Source of the DNA: Sphingomonas jinjuensis
Lineage (GTDB): Bacteria; Pseudomonadota; Alphaproteobacteria; Sphingomonadales; Sphingomonadaceae
Direction of reading: 5' to 3'
DNA length: 64,000 bases
Assembly (NCBI RefSeq): GCF_014197105.1
Contig: NZ_JACIEV010000005.1
Span: forward strand, 186,001 to 250,000
The notes under the pieces are model-generated. The model was not told where the DNA came from and did no database searches. It saw only the letters and a program-made list of their open reading frames with translations. Position 1 is the first letter of the stretch; each line of letters starts with the position of its first letter. Positions 46,523-57,293 of the stretch are shown here, piece after piece. The translations under genes and the position numbers were made by a program.

Positions 46523-47893
46523 ATGTTCCATGCCTTTGCCTCCCGGCTCCGCCGCCTCGTAACCGATCGTCGTGGCAACGTGCTGATGATGATGGGGTTT
46601 GCGGTGATCCCGCTTACCTTCTCGACCGGCATGGCGATCGATTACGTGCGCGCGGCGCGGCTTCAGACGAAGCTCAACGCCGTCGCCGATGCGGCGGCGC
46701 TGGCGGCGGTCACGACGCCGATGATGAGTAAGACAAGCGCCGACGCCTGCGCCCAGGCCCGATTGCTGTTCGTCAACCAGACGACAGGGCTGGATGGATT
46801 GGTTATCAACGTGCTGGACAGCACGCAACTGGCGGTGTCGGTTACTGACAATGCCAGCACGGGCAGTTGTTCGACAACCAAGTCGGCGAGTTCGACGGCC
46901 TACAACCGGACCGCAAGCATCACGTGGACCGCTCAGTCTACTAATAGCTTTTCGGGCGTACTCGGGATGCGGACGATTACGATCGGCGGCAAATCGGAAA
47001 CGAAGGCGGCCGTCGCGCCGAATATCGATTTCTACGTGCTGCTCGACACGTCGGGATCGATGGCGTTTCCCGCGACCAGCGCCGGCATCACGCTGCTGCG
47101 GTCGAAGACTGGGGGGTGCGCGTTCGCGTGCCATTCCACCAACGACGGTCGGGCACAGGACGCGAACGGCCAGTGGACGGACTATTATGGCGTGGCGACG
47201 TCGTTCGGCATCCCGCTGCGTGTGGACGAAGCGCGCAAGGCGGTTCAAGCGATGATGAGCCAGGCGACCTCGCTCGCGCAGAACAACAAGGCGAAATATC
47301 GCGCAGCGATGGCGACCTTCGCCGCCTCCGATTCGCGCGCGAACAACAGCTTCAAGATTCTGTCCGGATTGACGAATAATCTCAGTAGCGTCTCGTCTGC
47401 GGCCGCGGGCGCAAAGACATCGCTATATTACAACAACGGCTGCCCGAAGCAGGATTTCTGCAACAACGATACCGATACCGCGACCAGCGACGCCTTCACG
47501 CGAGCGAACAATGTAATCCCGACGCCTGGCAACGGCACGAACGCTTCCGGGGATTCCCCGCAGGGCATTCTGTTCGTTATCACCGATGGCATGCGCGACG
47601 AATATCGCCCCAACGGCCGCCCGGAAGTCGCGATCGATACCGCCCTGTGCACGGCGATCAAGAATCGCGGGCTTCGTATCGCCGTCCTCTACACCGAATT
47701 CCTGCAGAGCTCGATGGATGGCAACGACTGGTCGCAGACGAACGTGGTGCCCTATCTGTACCAGATAGAGCCTGCGCTCCAGGCGTGTGCATCGACTGGC
47801 CTGTACTACAAGGTGACATCGGACGACGACATCACCGCGGCCCTCAACAAGCTGTTCCAGCAGGCCGTCGCCACCGCCCACATCACCCAGTGA
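46523..47893 (+). CDS. TadG-like protein with von Willebrand A domain
   Basis: A 456-residue protein. The N-terminus has the TadG-type DRRGNVLMMMGFAVIPLTFSTGMAIDYVRAARLQTKLNAVADAAALAA membrane segment. A vWA domain follows with the metal-site motif D-T-S-G-S in YVLLDTSGSMAFP and later FVITDGMRDEY. It likely anchors or connects the Flp pilus base. The ATG at 46523 is used; a GTG at 46481 would overlap the preceding stop. Cys-rich patches suggest disulphides. Confidence 0.82.
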   Translation: MFHAFASRLRRLVTDRRGNVLMMMGFAVIPLTFSTGMAIDYVRAARLQTKLNAVADAAALAAVTTPMMSKTSADACAQARLLFVNQTTGLDGLVINVLDSTQLAVSVTDNASTGSCSTTKSASSTAYNRTASITWTAQSTNSFSGVLGMRTITIGGKSETKAAVAPNIDFYVLLDTSGSMAFPATSAGITLLRSKTGGCAFACHSTNDGRAQDANGQWTDYYGVATSFGIPLRVDEARKAVQAMMSQATSLAQNNKAKYRAAMATFAASDSRANNSFKILSGLTNNLSSVSSAAAGAKTSLYYNNGCPKQDFCNNDTDTATSDAFTRANNVIPTPGNGTNASGDSPQGILFVITDGMRDEYRPNGRPEVAIDTALCTAIKNRGLRIAVLYTEFLQSSMDGNDWSQTNVVPYLYQIEPALQACASTGLYYKVTSDDDITAALNKLFQQAVATAHITQ

Positions 47894-47914
47894 CGCGAGC
47901 GGCGGCAACCCCGA

Positions 47915-49345
47915 TCAGCCCTTGTAGCAGACCTTCTTCACCGCCTTCACCACCTTGGCGGCGTCGATCAGCGCGAGCTTCTCGAGGTTGGCGGCATAGG
48001 GCAGCGGCACGTCCTCGTCGGTGACGCGAAGGATGGGGGCGTCGAGGTCGTCGAAGCCCTCCTCCATCACGAACGCCGCGATTTCCGACGCAATCGAGCA
48101 GGTCGGCCAGCCTTCCTCGACCACCACGATGCGGTTGGTCTTGGCCAGGCTCTTGAGCACCGTCTTGCGATCGAGCGGGCGCAACGTGCGCAGGTCGATC
48201 ACCTCGGCGTCGATCCCCTCGCCCGCCAGCGTCTCGGCGGCTTCCAGCGCCAGGCCGACACCGATCGAATAGCTGACGATCGTCACGTCCTTGCCCTCGC
48301 GCATGATCCGCGCCTTGCCGATCGGCAGGACGAAATCGTCGAGCTTGGGCACGTCGAACGAGCGACCATAGAGCAGCTCGTTCTCCAGGAACACGACCGG
48401 ATCCTCGCTGCGGATCGCCGCCTTCAGCAGGCCCTTGGCGTCCTGCGCGTCATAGGGCGCGATCACGATCAGGCCGGGGACGCTGGCATACCACGGCGCA
48501 TAGTTCTGCGAGTGCTGCGCACCGACACGGCTTGCCGCGCCGTTGGGACCGCGGAACACGATCGGGCAGCGCATCTGGCCACCCGACATGTAGTTGGTCT
48601 TGGCGGCCGAGTTGATGATGTGGTCGATCGCCTGCATCGCGAAGTTGAACGTCATAAACTCGACGATCGGGCGAAGGCCGCCCATCGCTGCGCCCGTGCC
48701 GACGCCGGCGAAGCCATATTCGGTGATCGGCGTGTCGATGACGCGCTTGTCCCCGAATTCGTCGAGCAGCCCCTGGGTCACCTTGTAGGCGCCCTGATAT
48801 TGCGCGACTTCCTCACCCATCACGAACACGCGCTCGTCGGCGCGCATTTCCTCGGCCATCGCATCGCGCAGTGCCTCGCGGACGGTGGTCTTCACCATCT
48901 CGGTGCCCGCGGGCACTTCGGGGTTCTCGACCTCGGCCTTGTGCGCGGCCGCCTCGAACAGCTGGCGCGCGCCGGTGTCGACCTTCTCCTGCGCCGGGTG
49001 TGCCGAGTCTTCGACCTTGTCGGCCTTTTTCTCGTCCGCCTTCGCCTGCGGCGCGGGGCTGTCATCCTTCGTCGCGGCAGGCGCTGCGGCGGAGGCGTCC
49101 TCGCCCTCGGCGGCCAGCGTCATGATGACGGTGCCGACCTTCACATTGTCGGTGCCCTCGGCGACCAGGATCTTCGCGACGGTGCCTTCGTCGACCGCCT
49201 CGAATTCCATCGTCGCCTTGTCAGTCTCGATTTCGGCCATGATGTCGCCGGACTTCACCTGGTCGCCTTCCTTGACGAGCCACTTGGCCAGCGTGCCCTC
49301 CTCCATCGTCGGGGAGAGCGCGGGCATCTTGATCTCGACGGCCAT
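47915..49345 (-). CDS. pdhB: pyruvate dehydrogenase E1 beta with N-terminal lipoyl domain
   Basis: A 476-residue subunit. Residues 1-80 are a lipoyl domain with the lipoylated lysine K43 in [11 protein letters not shown]. An Ala/Lys/Asp-rich linker leads to the transketolase-type E1 beta ([36 protein letters not shown]). The fused lipoyl domain is usual in alphaproteobacteria. Together with PdhA it decarboxylates pyruvate and passes the acetyl group to E2. The ATG overlaps the pdhA stop (TGATG). Confidence 0.95.
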   Translation of the reverse strand: MAVEIKMPALSPTMEEGTLAKWLVKEGDQVKSGDIMAEIETDKATMEFEAVDEGTVAKILVAEGTDNVKVGTVIMTLAAEGEDASAAAPAATKDDSPAPQAKADEKKADKVEDSAHPAQEKVDTGARQLFEAAAHKAEVENPEVPAGTEMVKTTVREALRDAMAEEMRADERVFVMGEEVAQYQGAYKVTQGLLDEFGDKRVIDTPITEYGFAGVGTGAAMGGLRPIVEFMTFNFAMQAIDHIINSAAKTNYMSGGQMRCPIVFRGPNGAASRVGAQHSQNYAPWYASVPGLIVIAPYDAQDAKGLLKAAIRSEDPVVFLENELLYGRSFDVPKLDDFVLPIGKARIMREGKDVTIVSYSIGVGLALEAAETLAGEGIDAEVIDLRTLRPLDRKTVLKSLAKTNRIVVVEEGWPTCSIASEIAAFVMEEGFDDLDAPILRVTDEDVPLPYAANLEKLALIDAAKVVKAVKKVCYKG

Positions 49346-50388
49346 CAGTAAGTCTCCACCAGCACGTCGGTGTACAGCTCGCCAACCTCGGGCTCGGGCG
49401 TGCTCTCGGCAAAGTCGGCGGCTTCGTTGACCGTCTTGCGGATGTCCTGTTCGACCTTCTTCAACTCTTCTTCCTTGACGCCCTGCTCGGTCAGCAGGCG
49501 CTTGACGTGCTCGATGGGGTCGGACTTGTCGCGCACCGCCTGCACTTCGTCGCGGCTGCGGTACTTGGCGGGGTCCGACATGGAGTGGCCACGATAGCGA
49601 TAGGTCTTCATCTCGAGGATGACCGGCCCCTTGCCCGCGCGCACCCACGCCAGCGCCTCCTCGGCGGCACCGCGGCACGCCAGCACGTCCATGCCGTCGA
49701 CCTGGATGCCGGGGATGCGGAAGCTTTCGCCGCGGCGATACAGCTGGTCCTCGGACGACGCGCGATTGACGCTCGTGCCCATGGCGTACTGGTTGTTCTC
49801 GATTACGAAGATGATCGGCAGCTTCCACAGCTCGGCCATGTTGAAGCTCTCGTACACCTGGCCCTGGTTGGCCGCGCCGTCGCCGAAATAGGCCAGGCAC
49901 ACGCCGCCGTCGCCGCTGTACTTGTGCTTGAAGGCCAGGCCGGTGCCCAGCGACACCTGCGCGCCGACGATGCCGTGCCCGCCGTAGAATCGCTTCTCGG
50001 TCGAGAACATGTGCATCGAGCCGCCCTTGCCCTTGGAAATGCCGGCGGCACGTCCGGTGAGCTCGGCCATGATGACCTTGGGATCGATGCCATAGGCCAG
50101 CATGTGGCCATGGTCGCGATAGCCGGTGATGACCGAATCTCGCTCGCCGTCGAGCGCCGACTGAAGGCCGACGGCGACCGCTTCCTGGCCGATGTACAAA
50201 TGGCAGAAGCCGCCGATGAAGCCCAGGCCATAGAGCTGGCCCGCCTTCTCCTCGAAGCGGCGGATCAGCAGCATTTCCTTGTAGAACTGAAGCAACTGTT
50301 CCGGGTTCGCCTCGAACGGCTGCGGTTCGGCAGGACGCTCGCGGTTGGGAATGGGCGGCTCGTTGGTGCGCACAGGGGCTTTGGCCAC
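49345..50388 (-). CDS. pdhA: pyruvate dehydrogenase E1 alpha
   Basis: A 347-residue ThDP-dependent subunit. It has the family's [20 protein letters not shown], the THDP motif [31 protein letters not shown], and the phosphorylation-loop-like [19 protein letters not shown] at 50388 is used because the protein would then start VAKAPVRTN as in relatives; ATGs at 50445 and 50457 add an extra leader. Operon with pdhB. It diverges from the MFS gene. Confidence 0.93.
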   Translation of the reverse strand: MAKAPVRTNEPPIPNRERPAEPQPFEANPEQLLQFYKEMLLIRRFEEKAGQLYGLGFIGGFCHLYIGQEAVAVGLQSALDGERDSVITGYRDHGHMLAYGIDPKVIMAELTGRAAGISKGKGGSMHMFSTEKRFYGGHGIVGAQVSLGTGLAFKHKYSGDGGVCLAYFGDGAANQGQVYESFNMAELWKLPIIFVIENNQYAMGTSVNRASSEDQLYRRGESFRIPGIQVDGMDVLACRGAAEEALAWVRAGKGPVILEMKTYRYRGHSMSDPAKYRSRDEVQAVRDKSDPIEHVKRLLTEQGVKEEELKKVEQDIRKTVNEAADFAESTPEPEVGELYTDVLVETY

Positions 50389-50504
50389 GATCAGGAAAAC
50401 CTCGTTTCCGTAGGGGAGATGTGGGTGCCTATAGTCCTGCTTCATTGCTCCTTTCAATTCCCGCGGTTGCTCCCGGCGCTGACAGCGGCCAAAGCGTCTC
50501 TCAC

Positions 50505-51785
50505 ATGGCCGAAATCGTCCACCCGCTGCGTATCGCCGACTTCCGCGCCTATTGGCTGTCGCGCTTCGCGGGCACCATCGCGCTGTCGGCGCAGGGCATC
50601 ATCATCGGCTGGCAGGTTTACGGCATCGCCCGTGAAACCATGCCGATCAGGGAGGCAGCGTTCCTCCTCGGCATGATCGGGCTGGTCCAGTTCGTGCCGC
50701 TGTTCCTGCTGACCCCGGTGGTCGGGCTGGCGGCCGACACCTTCGACCGGCGCTGGATCGTTCGCTTTACCACGCTTCTGCTGACGGTCAACGCGCTGAT
50801 GCTTGGCGTGTTGACGTGGATCGGCGACCTGTCGCTGCCCTTCCTGTTCGTCGCCGCCGGCTTCGTCGGCGTGGCCCGCGCCTTCGCAGGGCCTGCCTAT
50901 TCGTCGCTCGCGCCCAACCTCGTCCCGCGCGAAAGCCTGCCGACTGCCATCGCGATCAGCACCCTGGCGTGGCAGACCGGCACGATCGCCGGGCCGAGCG
51001 TCGGCGGCCTCCTCTACGCGATCCACCCCGACGTCGCCTATGCCACCGTCGCGGCGCTGTTCGTCCTCGCGCTCGGGCTGATGTTCCTGATCGGCAAGGT
51101 GCCGCAGCCGCCGGCGCAGACCGACCGCCATCCGATGCAGCGGATCCTCGACGGCTTCCGCTACGTCCGCGCCAACCGGCTGGTGCTGGCGACGATCACG
51201 CTCGACCTGTTCGTCGTCCTGCTTGCCGGCGCCACCGCGCTGCTGCCGATCTACGCGCGCGACATCCTCCATGTCGGGGCGAGCGGCCTTGGCTTCCTTG
51301 CCGCGGGCATGGGTATCGGCGCGGCCGTGGCGTCGCTGTGGTTCTCGTTCCGGCCAATGAAATCCGACGTCGGCCGCAAGATGCTGATCGCGGTACTGAT
51401 CTTTGCGGCTGCGATCCTGACGTTCGGTCTTTCGACCAACTTCTACCTCAGCCTCGTCGCGCTGATCGTCGCCGGCGCCGCGGACATGGTGTCGGTCTAT
51501 GTCCGCACCTCGCTGATCCAGCTCCACACGCCCGATGCGATGCGCGGCCGCGTATCGGCGGTGTCGCAGCTGACCATTTCCGCCTCGAACGAACTCGGCG
51601 AAGCCGAGAGCGGCTTGCTCGCTTCGCTGCTCGGGCCGGTCGGCGCGGTCGTCTTCGGCGGCTGCGCGGCGATCGGCATCACGCTTCTCTGGTCGCACCT
51701 GTTCCCGGAACTCAAGCGGGCGCGAACCTTTGATCCTCCCGACATGCTCGAAGCCGAGCCCCAACACGGAGTAGCACAGCCATGA
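50505..51785 (+). CDS. MFS transporter, EntS-like
   Basis: A 426-residue permease with twelve predicted helices. It begins [32 protein letters not shown], as in the EntS/enterobactin-exporter-like branch, and has [15 protein letters not shown] as the loop 2-3 motif. Substrate unknown. The ATG at 50505 is used. The stop overlaps the cysK start. It diverges from pdhA, with about 115 bases between. Confidence 0.85.
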   Translation: MAEIVHPLRIADFRAYWLSRFAGTIALSAQGIIIGWQVYGIARETMPIREAAFLLGMIGLVQFVPLFLLTPVVGLAADTFDRRWIVRFTTLLLTVNALMLGVLTWIGDLSLPFLFVAAGFVGVARAFAGPAYSSLAPNLVPRESLPTAIAISTLAWQTGTIAGPSVGGLLYAIHPDVAYATVAALFVLALGLMFLIGKVPQPPAQTDRHPMQRILDGFRYVRANRLVLATITLDLFVVLLAGATALLPIYARDILHVGASGLGFLAAGMGIGAAVASLWFSFRPMKSDVGRKMLIAVLIFAAAILTFGLSTNFYLSLVALIVAGAADMVSVYVRTSLIQLHTPDAMRGRVSAVSQLTISASNELGEAESGLLASLLGPVGAVVFGGCAAIGITLLWSHLFPELKRARTFDPPDMLEAEPQHGVAQP

Positions 51786-52702
51786 AGGCGAACACCGTTC
51801 TCGAGACGATCGGGAATACGCCCCATATCCGCCTGCAGCGCCTGTTTCCGGGCAGCGAGGTGTGGATCAAGTCCGAGCGCAGCAATCCCGGCGGTTCGAT
51901 CAAGGACCGCATCGCGCTGGCGATGATCGAGGCGGCCGAGGCATCGGGCGACCTCAAGCCCGGCGGGACGATCGTCGAGCCGACCAGCGGCAACACCGGT
52001 GTCGGCCTCGCCATGGTCGCGGCGGTGAAGGGCTACAAGCTGATCCTCGTCATGCCCGAATCGATGTCGATCGAGCGCCGACGGCTGATGCTGGCCTATG
52101 GCGCGACCTTCGACCTGACGCCGCGCGAGAAGGGCATGAAGGGCGCGATCGAACGCGCGCTCGAGATCGTCTCGCAGACGCCCGGCGCCTGGATGCCGCA
52201 ACAATTCGAGAATCCAGCGAACATCGACGTCCACGTCCGCACCACGTCGCAGGAGATCCTCAACGACTTCCGCGATTCGCCGATCGACGTCATCATCACC
52301 GGCGTTGGCACCGGCGGCCACATCACCGGCGTCGCCGAGACGCTGAAGAAGGAATGGCCGAACCTGAAGGTCTTCGCGGTCGAACCCACGGCGTCGCCGG
52401 TCATCGCGGGCGGCCAGCCCGGTCCGCACCCGATCCAGGGCATCGGCGCCGGCTTCATCCCCCGCAACCTTCACACCCAGGCGCTTGACGGCGTGATCGA
52501 GGTAGACGCCGACGTCGCCAAGGACATGGCACGGCGCTCGGCGCGGGAGGAAGGTCTGCTCGTCGGCATTTCGTCGGGTGCCACCCTTGCGGCGATCCTC
52601 AAGAAGCTGCCCGATCTCCCCGACGGTGTCCGCGTGCTCGGCTTTAACTACGACACGGGCGAGCGCTATCTCTCGGTGCCGGATTTCCTGCCCGAGCAGT
52701 GA
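51782..52702 (+). CDS. cysK: cysteine synthase A
   Basis: A 306-residue PLP enzyme making cysteine from O-acetylserine and sulphide. The PLP lysine is K41 in NPGGSIKDR; the substrate loop is [12 protein letters not shown]; the phosphate-binding loop is GTGGHITG; and the C-terminal serine site is [10 protein letters not shown]. Length is normal. The ATG overlaps the MFS stop and its own stop overlaps the SleB gene. Confidence 0.95.
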   Translation: MKANTVLETIGNTPHIRLQRLFPGSEVWIKSERSNPGGSIKDRIALAMIEAAEASGDLKPGGTIVEPTSGNTGVGLAMVAAVKGYKLILVMPESMSIERRRLMLAYGATFDLTPREKGMKGAIERALEIVSQTPGAWMPQQFENPANIDVHVRTTSQEILNDFRDSPIDVIITGVGTGGHITGVAETLKKEWPNLKVFAVEPTASPVIAGGQPGPHPIQGIGAGFIPRNLHTQALDGVIEVDADVAKDMARRSAREEGLLVGISSGATLAAILKKLPDLPDGVRVLGFNYDTGERYLSVPDFLPEQ

Positions 52703-53976
52703 GTATCTCGACCAAGACCGGCGTGGCGCTGGGCGCGATCGCGCTCGGCGCCGTCGCAGTGCCGACCTGGGTGGTGCTTCATCCTCCGGCCCTGGCGGCC
52801 GCGCGCAAGATCGCGATCAAGTTGCCCAAGCGCATCGTGCCGCAGGCCGAGCTACCGCCGGTCGAGCCGGTTCGATTCGTCGATCTGTCGTCCGACGACG
52901 CGCGCGAATACAACGCGTCTGTTCCGTTCTCCGACGCGCCCAACCCGGCGGCGCGGCCGTTCCGCTTTAGCGGCCCCACCGACGCTCGCGCGCGCGCGGT
53001 CGATTGCCTGGCGGCGGCAGTGCTTTACGAGGCCGGCGACGACGCCAAGGGCGAGCGCGCCGTGGCGCAGGTCGTCCTCAACCGTCTTCGCCATCCCGCC
53101 TTTCCCAAGACCGTGTGCGGCGTCGTGTTCGAGGGCGCGGAGCGATCGACCGGCTGCCAGTTCACCTTCACCTGTGACGGCGCCCTCACCCGCTGGTCGC
53201 CACCCGACGCCGGCTGGCGCCGTGCCCGCGAGATCGCCGAGATGGCGCTGTCGGGATCAGTCTTTCGACCGGTCGGCTATTCGACGCATTATCATACCGA
53301 CTGGGTCGTGCCCTATTGGCAGTCGAGCCTCGACAAGGTCGTAAAGGTCGGCAGTCACTTGTTCTTCCGCTGGGCCGGCTGGTGGGGCACGCCGCCCGCC
53401 TTCGGCCGCACCGTGTCGGGTGACGAGCCGTCGATCGCCAAGCTGGCGGCGGTGTCCGATGCGCATCGCCTGGGCGCCGCGCTGGACGAGGCAGCCGTGG
53501 CGACCACGGATGCCGCCACCGCCGCGACGACCGGCACGCCCGCCAGCGTGGAGGCCGATCCCAACAGTTTCCTCGTCGTCCTGCCCCGCGGCGTCGCACC
53601 CGAAACCTACCCCGCGCTGGCGCAGCAGGCGTGCGGGGAGCGCACCTACTGCAAATTCTCCGCCTGGATCGATCCGGCCAAGCGCCCGGCGACGTTGCCG
53701 CTGAACGCCGCGGACATCGCGTCGATGACCTTCAGCTATCTCCGCGACCGCGTCGGCGGCTATGAGAAGCCCTTGTGGAATTGCCAGCAGGTCAAGCGCG
53801 CACCGCCTGGCCAGTGCATGAAGACGCAGATGCTCGGCACGGCGCCCCAGCCCGCCAACGCGGTCACGATCGAGCCGCTCCGCGGGCCGGGCGAACTCCC
53901 CGGCGTGCGTCGTCGCCCAGTCCCGGCCCCGACGCCCTCGCCGACCCCGTCTCCCGTTGGCGGCGACTATCGCTGA
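52699..53976 (+). CDS. SleB-type cell-wall hydrolase
   Basis: A 425-residue exported protein. An N-terminal signal or anchor ([20 protein letters not shown]) precedes the SleB hydrolase_2 domain: [45 protein letters not shown], then [10 protein letters not shown] and [13 protein letters not shown]. The Glu in YEAGDD is the likely catalytic residue. Residues 260 onward are extra, with a Pro-rich tail. The GTG overlaps the cysK stop. It probably trims peptidoglycan. Confidence 0.85.
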   Translation: MSISTKTGVALGAIALGAVAVPTWVVLHPPALAAARKIAIKLPKRIVPQAELPPVEPVRFVDLSSDDAREYNASVPFSDAPNPAARPFRFSGPTDARARAVDCLAAAVLYEAGDDAKGERAVAQVVLNRLRHPAFPKTVCGVVFEGAERSTGCQFTFTCDGALTRWSPPDAGWRRAREIAEMALSGSVFRPVGYSTHYHTDWVVPYWQSSLDKVVKVGSHLFFRWAGWWGTPPAFGRTVSGDEPSIAKLAAVSDAHRLGAALDEAAVATTDAATAATTGTPASVEADPNSFLVVLPRGVAPETYPALAQQACGERTYCKFSAWIDPAKRPATLPLNAADIASMTFSYLRDRVGGYEKPLWNCQQVKRAPPGQCMKTQMLGTAPQPANAVTIEPLRGPGELPGVRRRPVPAPTPSPTPSPVGGDYR

Positions 53977-53980
53977 ATGA

Positions 53981-55495
53981 TCAGGCGGCAGGCAGCGGCT
54001 CCGCGCGGATCGGCGTGAATGCCGCCGGACGCGCGCCGCGCTGGATCGACTTCGACGTCAGCACCGCGCCAACGCCCAGCAACATGACAAAGGGCACCGC
54101 CGCGTTGCCGAAGAACCCCGAGGTGAAGCAGGTGACGACGGTCGCGACCTGCACGCCGAAGCAGGCCGCGGCAATCCGGGCGGTCGTCTCATCCGGAAGT
54201 CGGTTGCGGACACGGAACACCTGCACCGCCGCGATGACGAACATCATGAACAGCATCAGCATCGCGCCGACGCCGCCGGTAATCCCGGCTAGAATGTAGC
54301 CGTTGACGAAATCGATGATGCCCTCGCCCTGCCGCAGGTCACCCATCACGACTTTGATCGTCGCCCAGTCATAGCCGAACACAGGGCTGCGCATAATCTC
54401 TTCGATACCGCGGTCGAAAAGCTGGCGACGGTATTCCCCAGTGCCCTGCGAATCCTCCGATCCACCGGTAAACGCCGCCAGGCCGGCGATATAGCGGCCA
54501 CCGATGGTTGCAGCACCGTAGAGCACTGCCATTCCCACCACAGCTATGCCGACCCGGGCATATTTGCCACGATAGGCCTCGAATCCTAGCCAGGCGAGGC
54601 CAGCGAACACGAAACCGCCCCGCGACACCGTCGCATAGATGCCACCCAGCATCACCAGCACCGCAATCTGGAATGCGATAGTGCTCCGGAAAACGTTGCG
54701 AATCGCTAGTACAAGGATGAGCCCGAACGCACACAATCCAGCCAGGGAGTTCGATTCGAGGTAACTCCCTGTCGCGCGCATCATGCCCCCGCGCACCTTG
54801 AACGCGAGCGCCTTCGGCAACGGAATGCCGGTCGACCAAAAGATGTTCTCGTAGATCGGCCAGTAGGCGCGCGACTGGTAGAGACCGATCACCGCCTGCA
54901 GCGCGATCGCGATCATGAACGCCGTCGCGAAGCGACGGATATCCGCTCGCGTCTGCAGCCCCTGCGCCGCGATCAGGAACGGAATACCATAGAGCATGAA
55001 GGTTTCGATCAGCGACCGTAGGGACGTCGTCGCATTGGCGCCGTGGATCATCGTGATGATCGTCACAATGTAAAGTAGGACGAACGGTACCGCTGCCCCG
55101 GCGCCGATCCGCAATGCCGGTCCGCTGCGCCGGTGGACCGACAGCGCCAGCAAGGCGCCCACGAACACGCAGTGCCATGACGTCACCGTCAACAGCGCCG
55201 ATCCGCCAACGCGGATCTCCTGGCTCATCGCCGGTATGCCCAGCATCGCAAATGGCAGGAAAGGCGCCACATCCTCCCGACGCTTCGCCGCCAGCGGCAC
55301 GACCAGGAATGCGAAACCGAAGATCGCCCATATCGATGGCGCGAACATCGCCCCCGTGTAGATCGCCGGCATGATCCACAGCGCCCGCTGGCGGATCCAG
55401 CTGCGGTCGGGTTCACGCAGCAGTCCGGTGAGGAGCCAGCCCGCCACCCCCAGGATCAGCGAGACCTTGACGCACGAAACCATCACCGAAAACAT
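53981..55495 (-). CDS. O-antigen ligase/polymerase-like membrane protein
   Basis: A 504-residue protein with at least eleven membrane segments and a large periplasmic loop near residues 200-260. The Wzy/WaaL-like pattern is seen in ATGSYLESNSLAGLCAFGLIL and MLGGIYATVSRGGFVFAGLAWLG, and the loop with MRSPVFGYDW. These enzymes join polyprenyl-linked polysaccharide to lipid A core or polymerise it. It stands alone, with no other polysaccharide genes beside it. Confidence 0.78.
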   Translation of the reverse strand: MFSVMVSCVKVSLILGVAGWLLTGLLREPDRSWIRQRALWIMPAIYTGAMFAPSIWAIFGFAFLVVPLAAKRREDVAPFLPFAMLGIPAMSQEIRVGGSALLTVTSWHCVFVGALLALSVHRRSGPALRIGAGAAVPFVLLYIVTIITMIHGANATTSLRSLIETFMLYGIPFLIAAQGLQTRADIRRFATAFMIAIALQAVIGLYQSRAYWPIYENIFWSTGIPLPKALAFKVRGGMMRATGSYLESNSLAGLCAFGLILVLAIRNVFRSTIAFQIAVLVMLGGIYATVSRGGFVFAGLAWLGFEAYRGKYARVGIAVVGMAVLYGAATIGGRYIAGLAAFTGGSEDSQGTGEYRRQLFDRGIEEIMRSPVFGYDWATIKVVMGDLRQGEGIIDFVNGYILAGITGGVGAMLMLFMMFVIAAVQVFRVRNRLPDETTARIAAACFGVQVATVVTCFTSGFFGNAAVPFVMLLGVGAVLTSKSIQRGARPAAFTPIRAEPLPAA

Positions 55496-55654
55496 GCGTC
55501 AGACCTTCGACCGTCAGCCACGCCCCGCGGGCGGCGGGGCGAGGAGCGACTTTTGGCAGCAGCCCCTTTAAAAGTCCATGAACCGGACCATCGGCTTTGA
55601 CCGGTGCATAAAATCGGTTGCGGAGCGCTCGACGCGAAGGCAACACCTAGGCCG

Positions 55655-56158
55655 ATGACAGAGCTCCTTTGGCCGGCACCCGCGCAGTATCTACGCGAAG
55701 ACGCGATCCGCGGCGGCATGGACCTGTTGCTATTTGCCCATAAATCGCACCTGCGCCGGGCCGACGAAGAACTCTCCGCGCTTCAGATCGGTCGCGCCCA
55801 CCATCGCGTGCTCTATTTCGTCGCGCGCCAGCCGGGGCTGTCGGTCGGCGAGCTGCTCGACCTGCTCGGCGTGACCAAGCAGTCGCTTGGCCGGGTTATG
55901 ACCGACCTGCAGAAGCGCGGCCTCATCATTCAGGAGCCCGGCCAGCGCGACCGTCGCCAGCGTCTCCTACGGCTCAGTGCCGAGGGTCATGATCTCGAAC
56001 AGCGCCTGTTCAACGAGCTGCGCGCCAACATGCAGCGCGCCTATGCCGCCGCCGGCGAAACCGCGGTCAATGGCTATTGGTCGATGATGCAGCATCTGAT
56101 GACGCCCGAGGCGCGGTCGCAATTCGCCGCATTCCACGCCAAGTCGAAGAACAGCTAG
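55655..56158 (+). CDS. MarR family transcriptional regulator
   Basis: A 167-residue winged-helix regulator: LQIGRAHHRVLYFVARQPGLSVGELLDLLGVTKQSLGRVMTDLQKRGLIIQEPGQRDRRQRLLRLSAEG is a full MarR DNA-binding domain with wing. Flanking helices form the dimer interface. The ATG at 55655 is preferred over 55604. It diverges from the ligase-like gene, which might be its target. No ligand is indicated. Confidence 0.88.
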   Translation: MTELLWPAPAQYLREDAIRGGMDLLLFAHKSHLRRADEELSALQIGRAHHRVLYFVARQPGLSVGELLDLLGVTKQSLGRVMTDLQKRGLIIQEPGQRDRRQRLLRLSAEGHDLEQRLFNELRANMQRAYAAAGETAVNGYWSMMQHLMTPEARSQFAAFHAKSKNS

Positions 56159-56159
56159 G

Positions 56160-57293
56160 TCACGGATCGAGCGGATCGGCCGGATCGATCCGCAGCGACA
56201 GCGGTGAGGGCCTGAAGACCAGATCGTTTGCGCTTACCCGCTGTCCGACCGCGCCCGGCTGGTAGCCGAGCTCGCGCAGGTTGCGCGCCGTGAACTCCGC
56301 GCCCTCGATATAGCGGCTCTGATCGACGTTGGTGACGATCAGCGTATCGCGGTCGAGCGGCACGCCGAGCGACACCAGCCGCCGCGTGACGTTGCGCAGA
56401 TTGGTCGTGGTGTGGCGGGCATAAGGCTCGATCACCACCGCCTCGGCCGGCACGCCATAGCGATCGACCAGCGCGCGGCGGATCTCGACCGCCTCGACGA
56501 AGCGCGTCCGGCGCGGATGAACCGATCCGCCGGTGACGACGATCAGCGGCGCCAGCCCGCGGCGATAGCGATCCGCCGCCATCCGGGCATTGGCATCGCT
56601 CGCGGTGGACAGCTGCACGCCCGGCTCTTCGGGCCCGATGCCCGGCACGATCAGCGCGGTGTAGGGAAAGCGGCTCCAGTCGGTGCGCTTCGCCAACGCC
56701 ACCGCACCGGCATGGTGACGGGCATCGAGCGGTTCGAACGCGATCGCCTCGGTCCGATCGTTGACCGTCAGCAGCGCCAGCGCCAGGCCCAGACTCTCGT
56801 CGCGCAGACCGCTGCTCGGCACGCATGACGCCGCCATCTTCACGGCGCGGGCAACCTTGGCCGCCCGCGCCGGCGAGCCAGCAGCATCGTCGGGCCCGTC
56901 GATCTTGGGATAGAGCGGCGCCTGCGCCCCGGCATAGACGTCGAGCACGCGGTCCAGGCCGTCGATCTCACGCGTTACCGCCGCCGCCCCGCTGTCGCCG
57001 GCCAGCCGCATCGCAGCGCTGGGCGCCACGACATCCCGGGCCTGGGCAAGCGCGGCGCGATCGGCGTCGCGCCAATGCGCGGCCTCGACCACACAAGGTG
57101 CGACTCCACGGCACGCCGCCATGCGCGCCTTCCGCGATGCGAGGATCCGCTTCACCGCCGTCCCCCGCACCCAGCCGCCGGCATCGACGGCGAGCGTCGG
57201 GAACAGCGCCGGCCCGAGCCGCGGCGGGCAGGAAGCCGCCACGGCCGCGCCGCTCGATGCGAGCAGGATCCCGGCGATCGCGGCGCGAATCAC
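56160..57293 (-). CDS. YdcF/SanA-like DUF218 protein, exported
   Basis: A 377-residue protein. A signal peptide (MIRAAIAGILLASSGAAVAA) is followed by a long N-terminal helical part, then a DUF218 (YdcF/ElyC) domain from about residue 215: LIVPGIGPEEPG, APLIVVTGGSVHP, PYARHTTTNLRNV, then TLIVTNVDQSRY. DUF218 proteins bind nucleotide-like ligands and act in envelope maintenance. A GTG start overlaps the TonB receptor stop, so it is translated with it. Confidence 0.78.
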   Translation of the reverse strand: MIRAAIAGILLASSGAAVAASCPPRLGPALFPTLAVDAGGWVRGTAVKRILASRKARMAACRGVAPCVVEAAHWRDADRAALAQARDVVAPSAAMRLAGDSGAAAVTREIDGLDRVLDVYAGAQAPLYPKIDGPDDAAGSPARAAKVARAVKMAASCVPSSGLRDESLGLALALLTVNDRTEAIAFEPLDARHHAGAVALAKRTDWSRFPYTALIVPGIGPEEPGVQLSTASDANARMAADRYRRGLAPLIVVTGGSVHPRRTRFVEAVEIRRALVDRYGVPAEAVVIEPYARHTTTNLRNVTRRLVSLGVPLDRDTLIVTNVDQSRYIEGAEFTARNLRELGYQPGAVGQRVSANDLVFRPSPLSLRIDPADPLDP

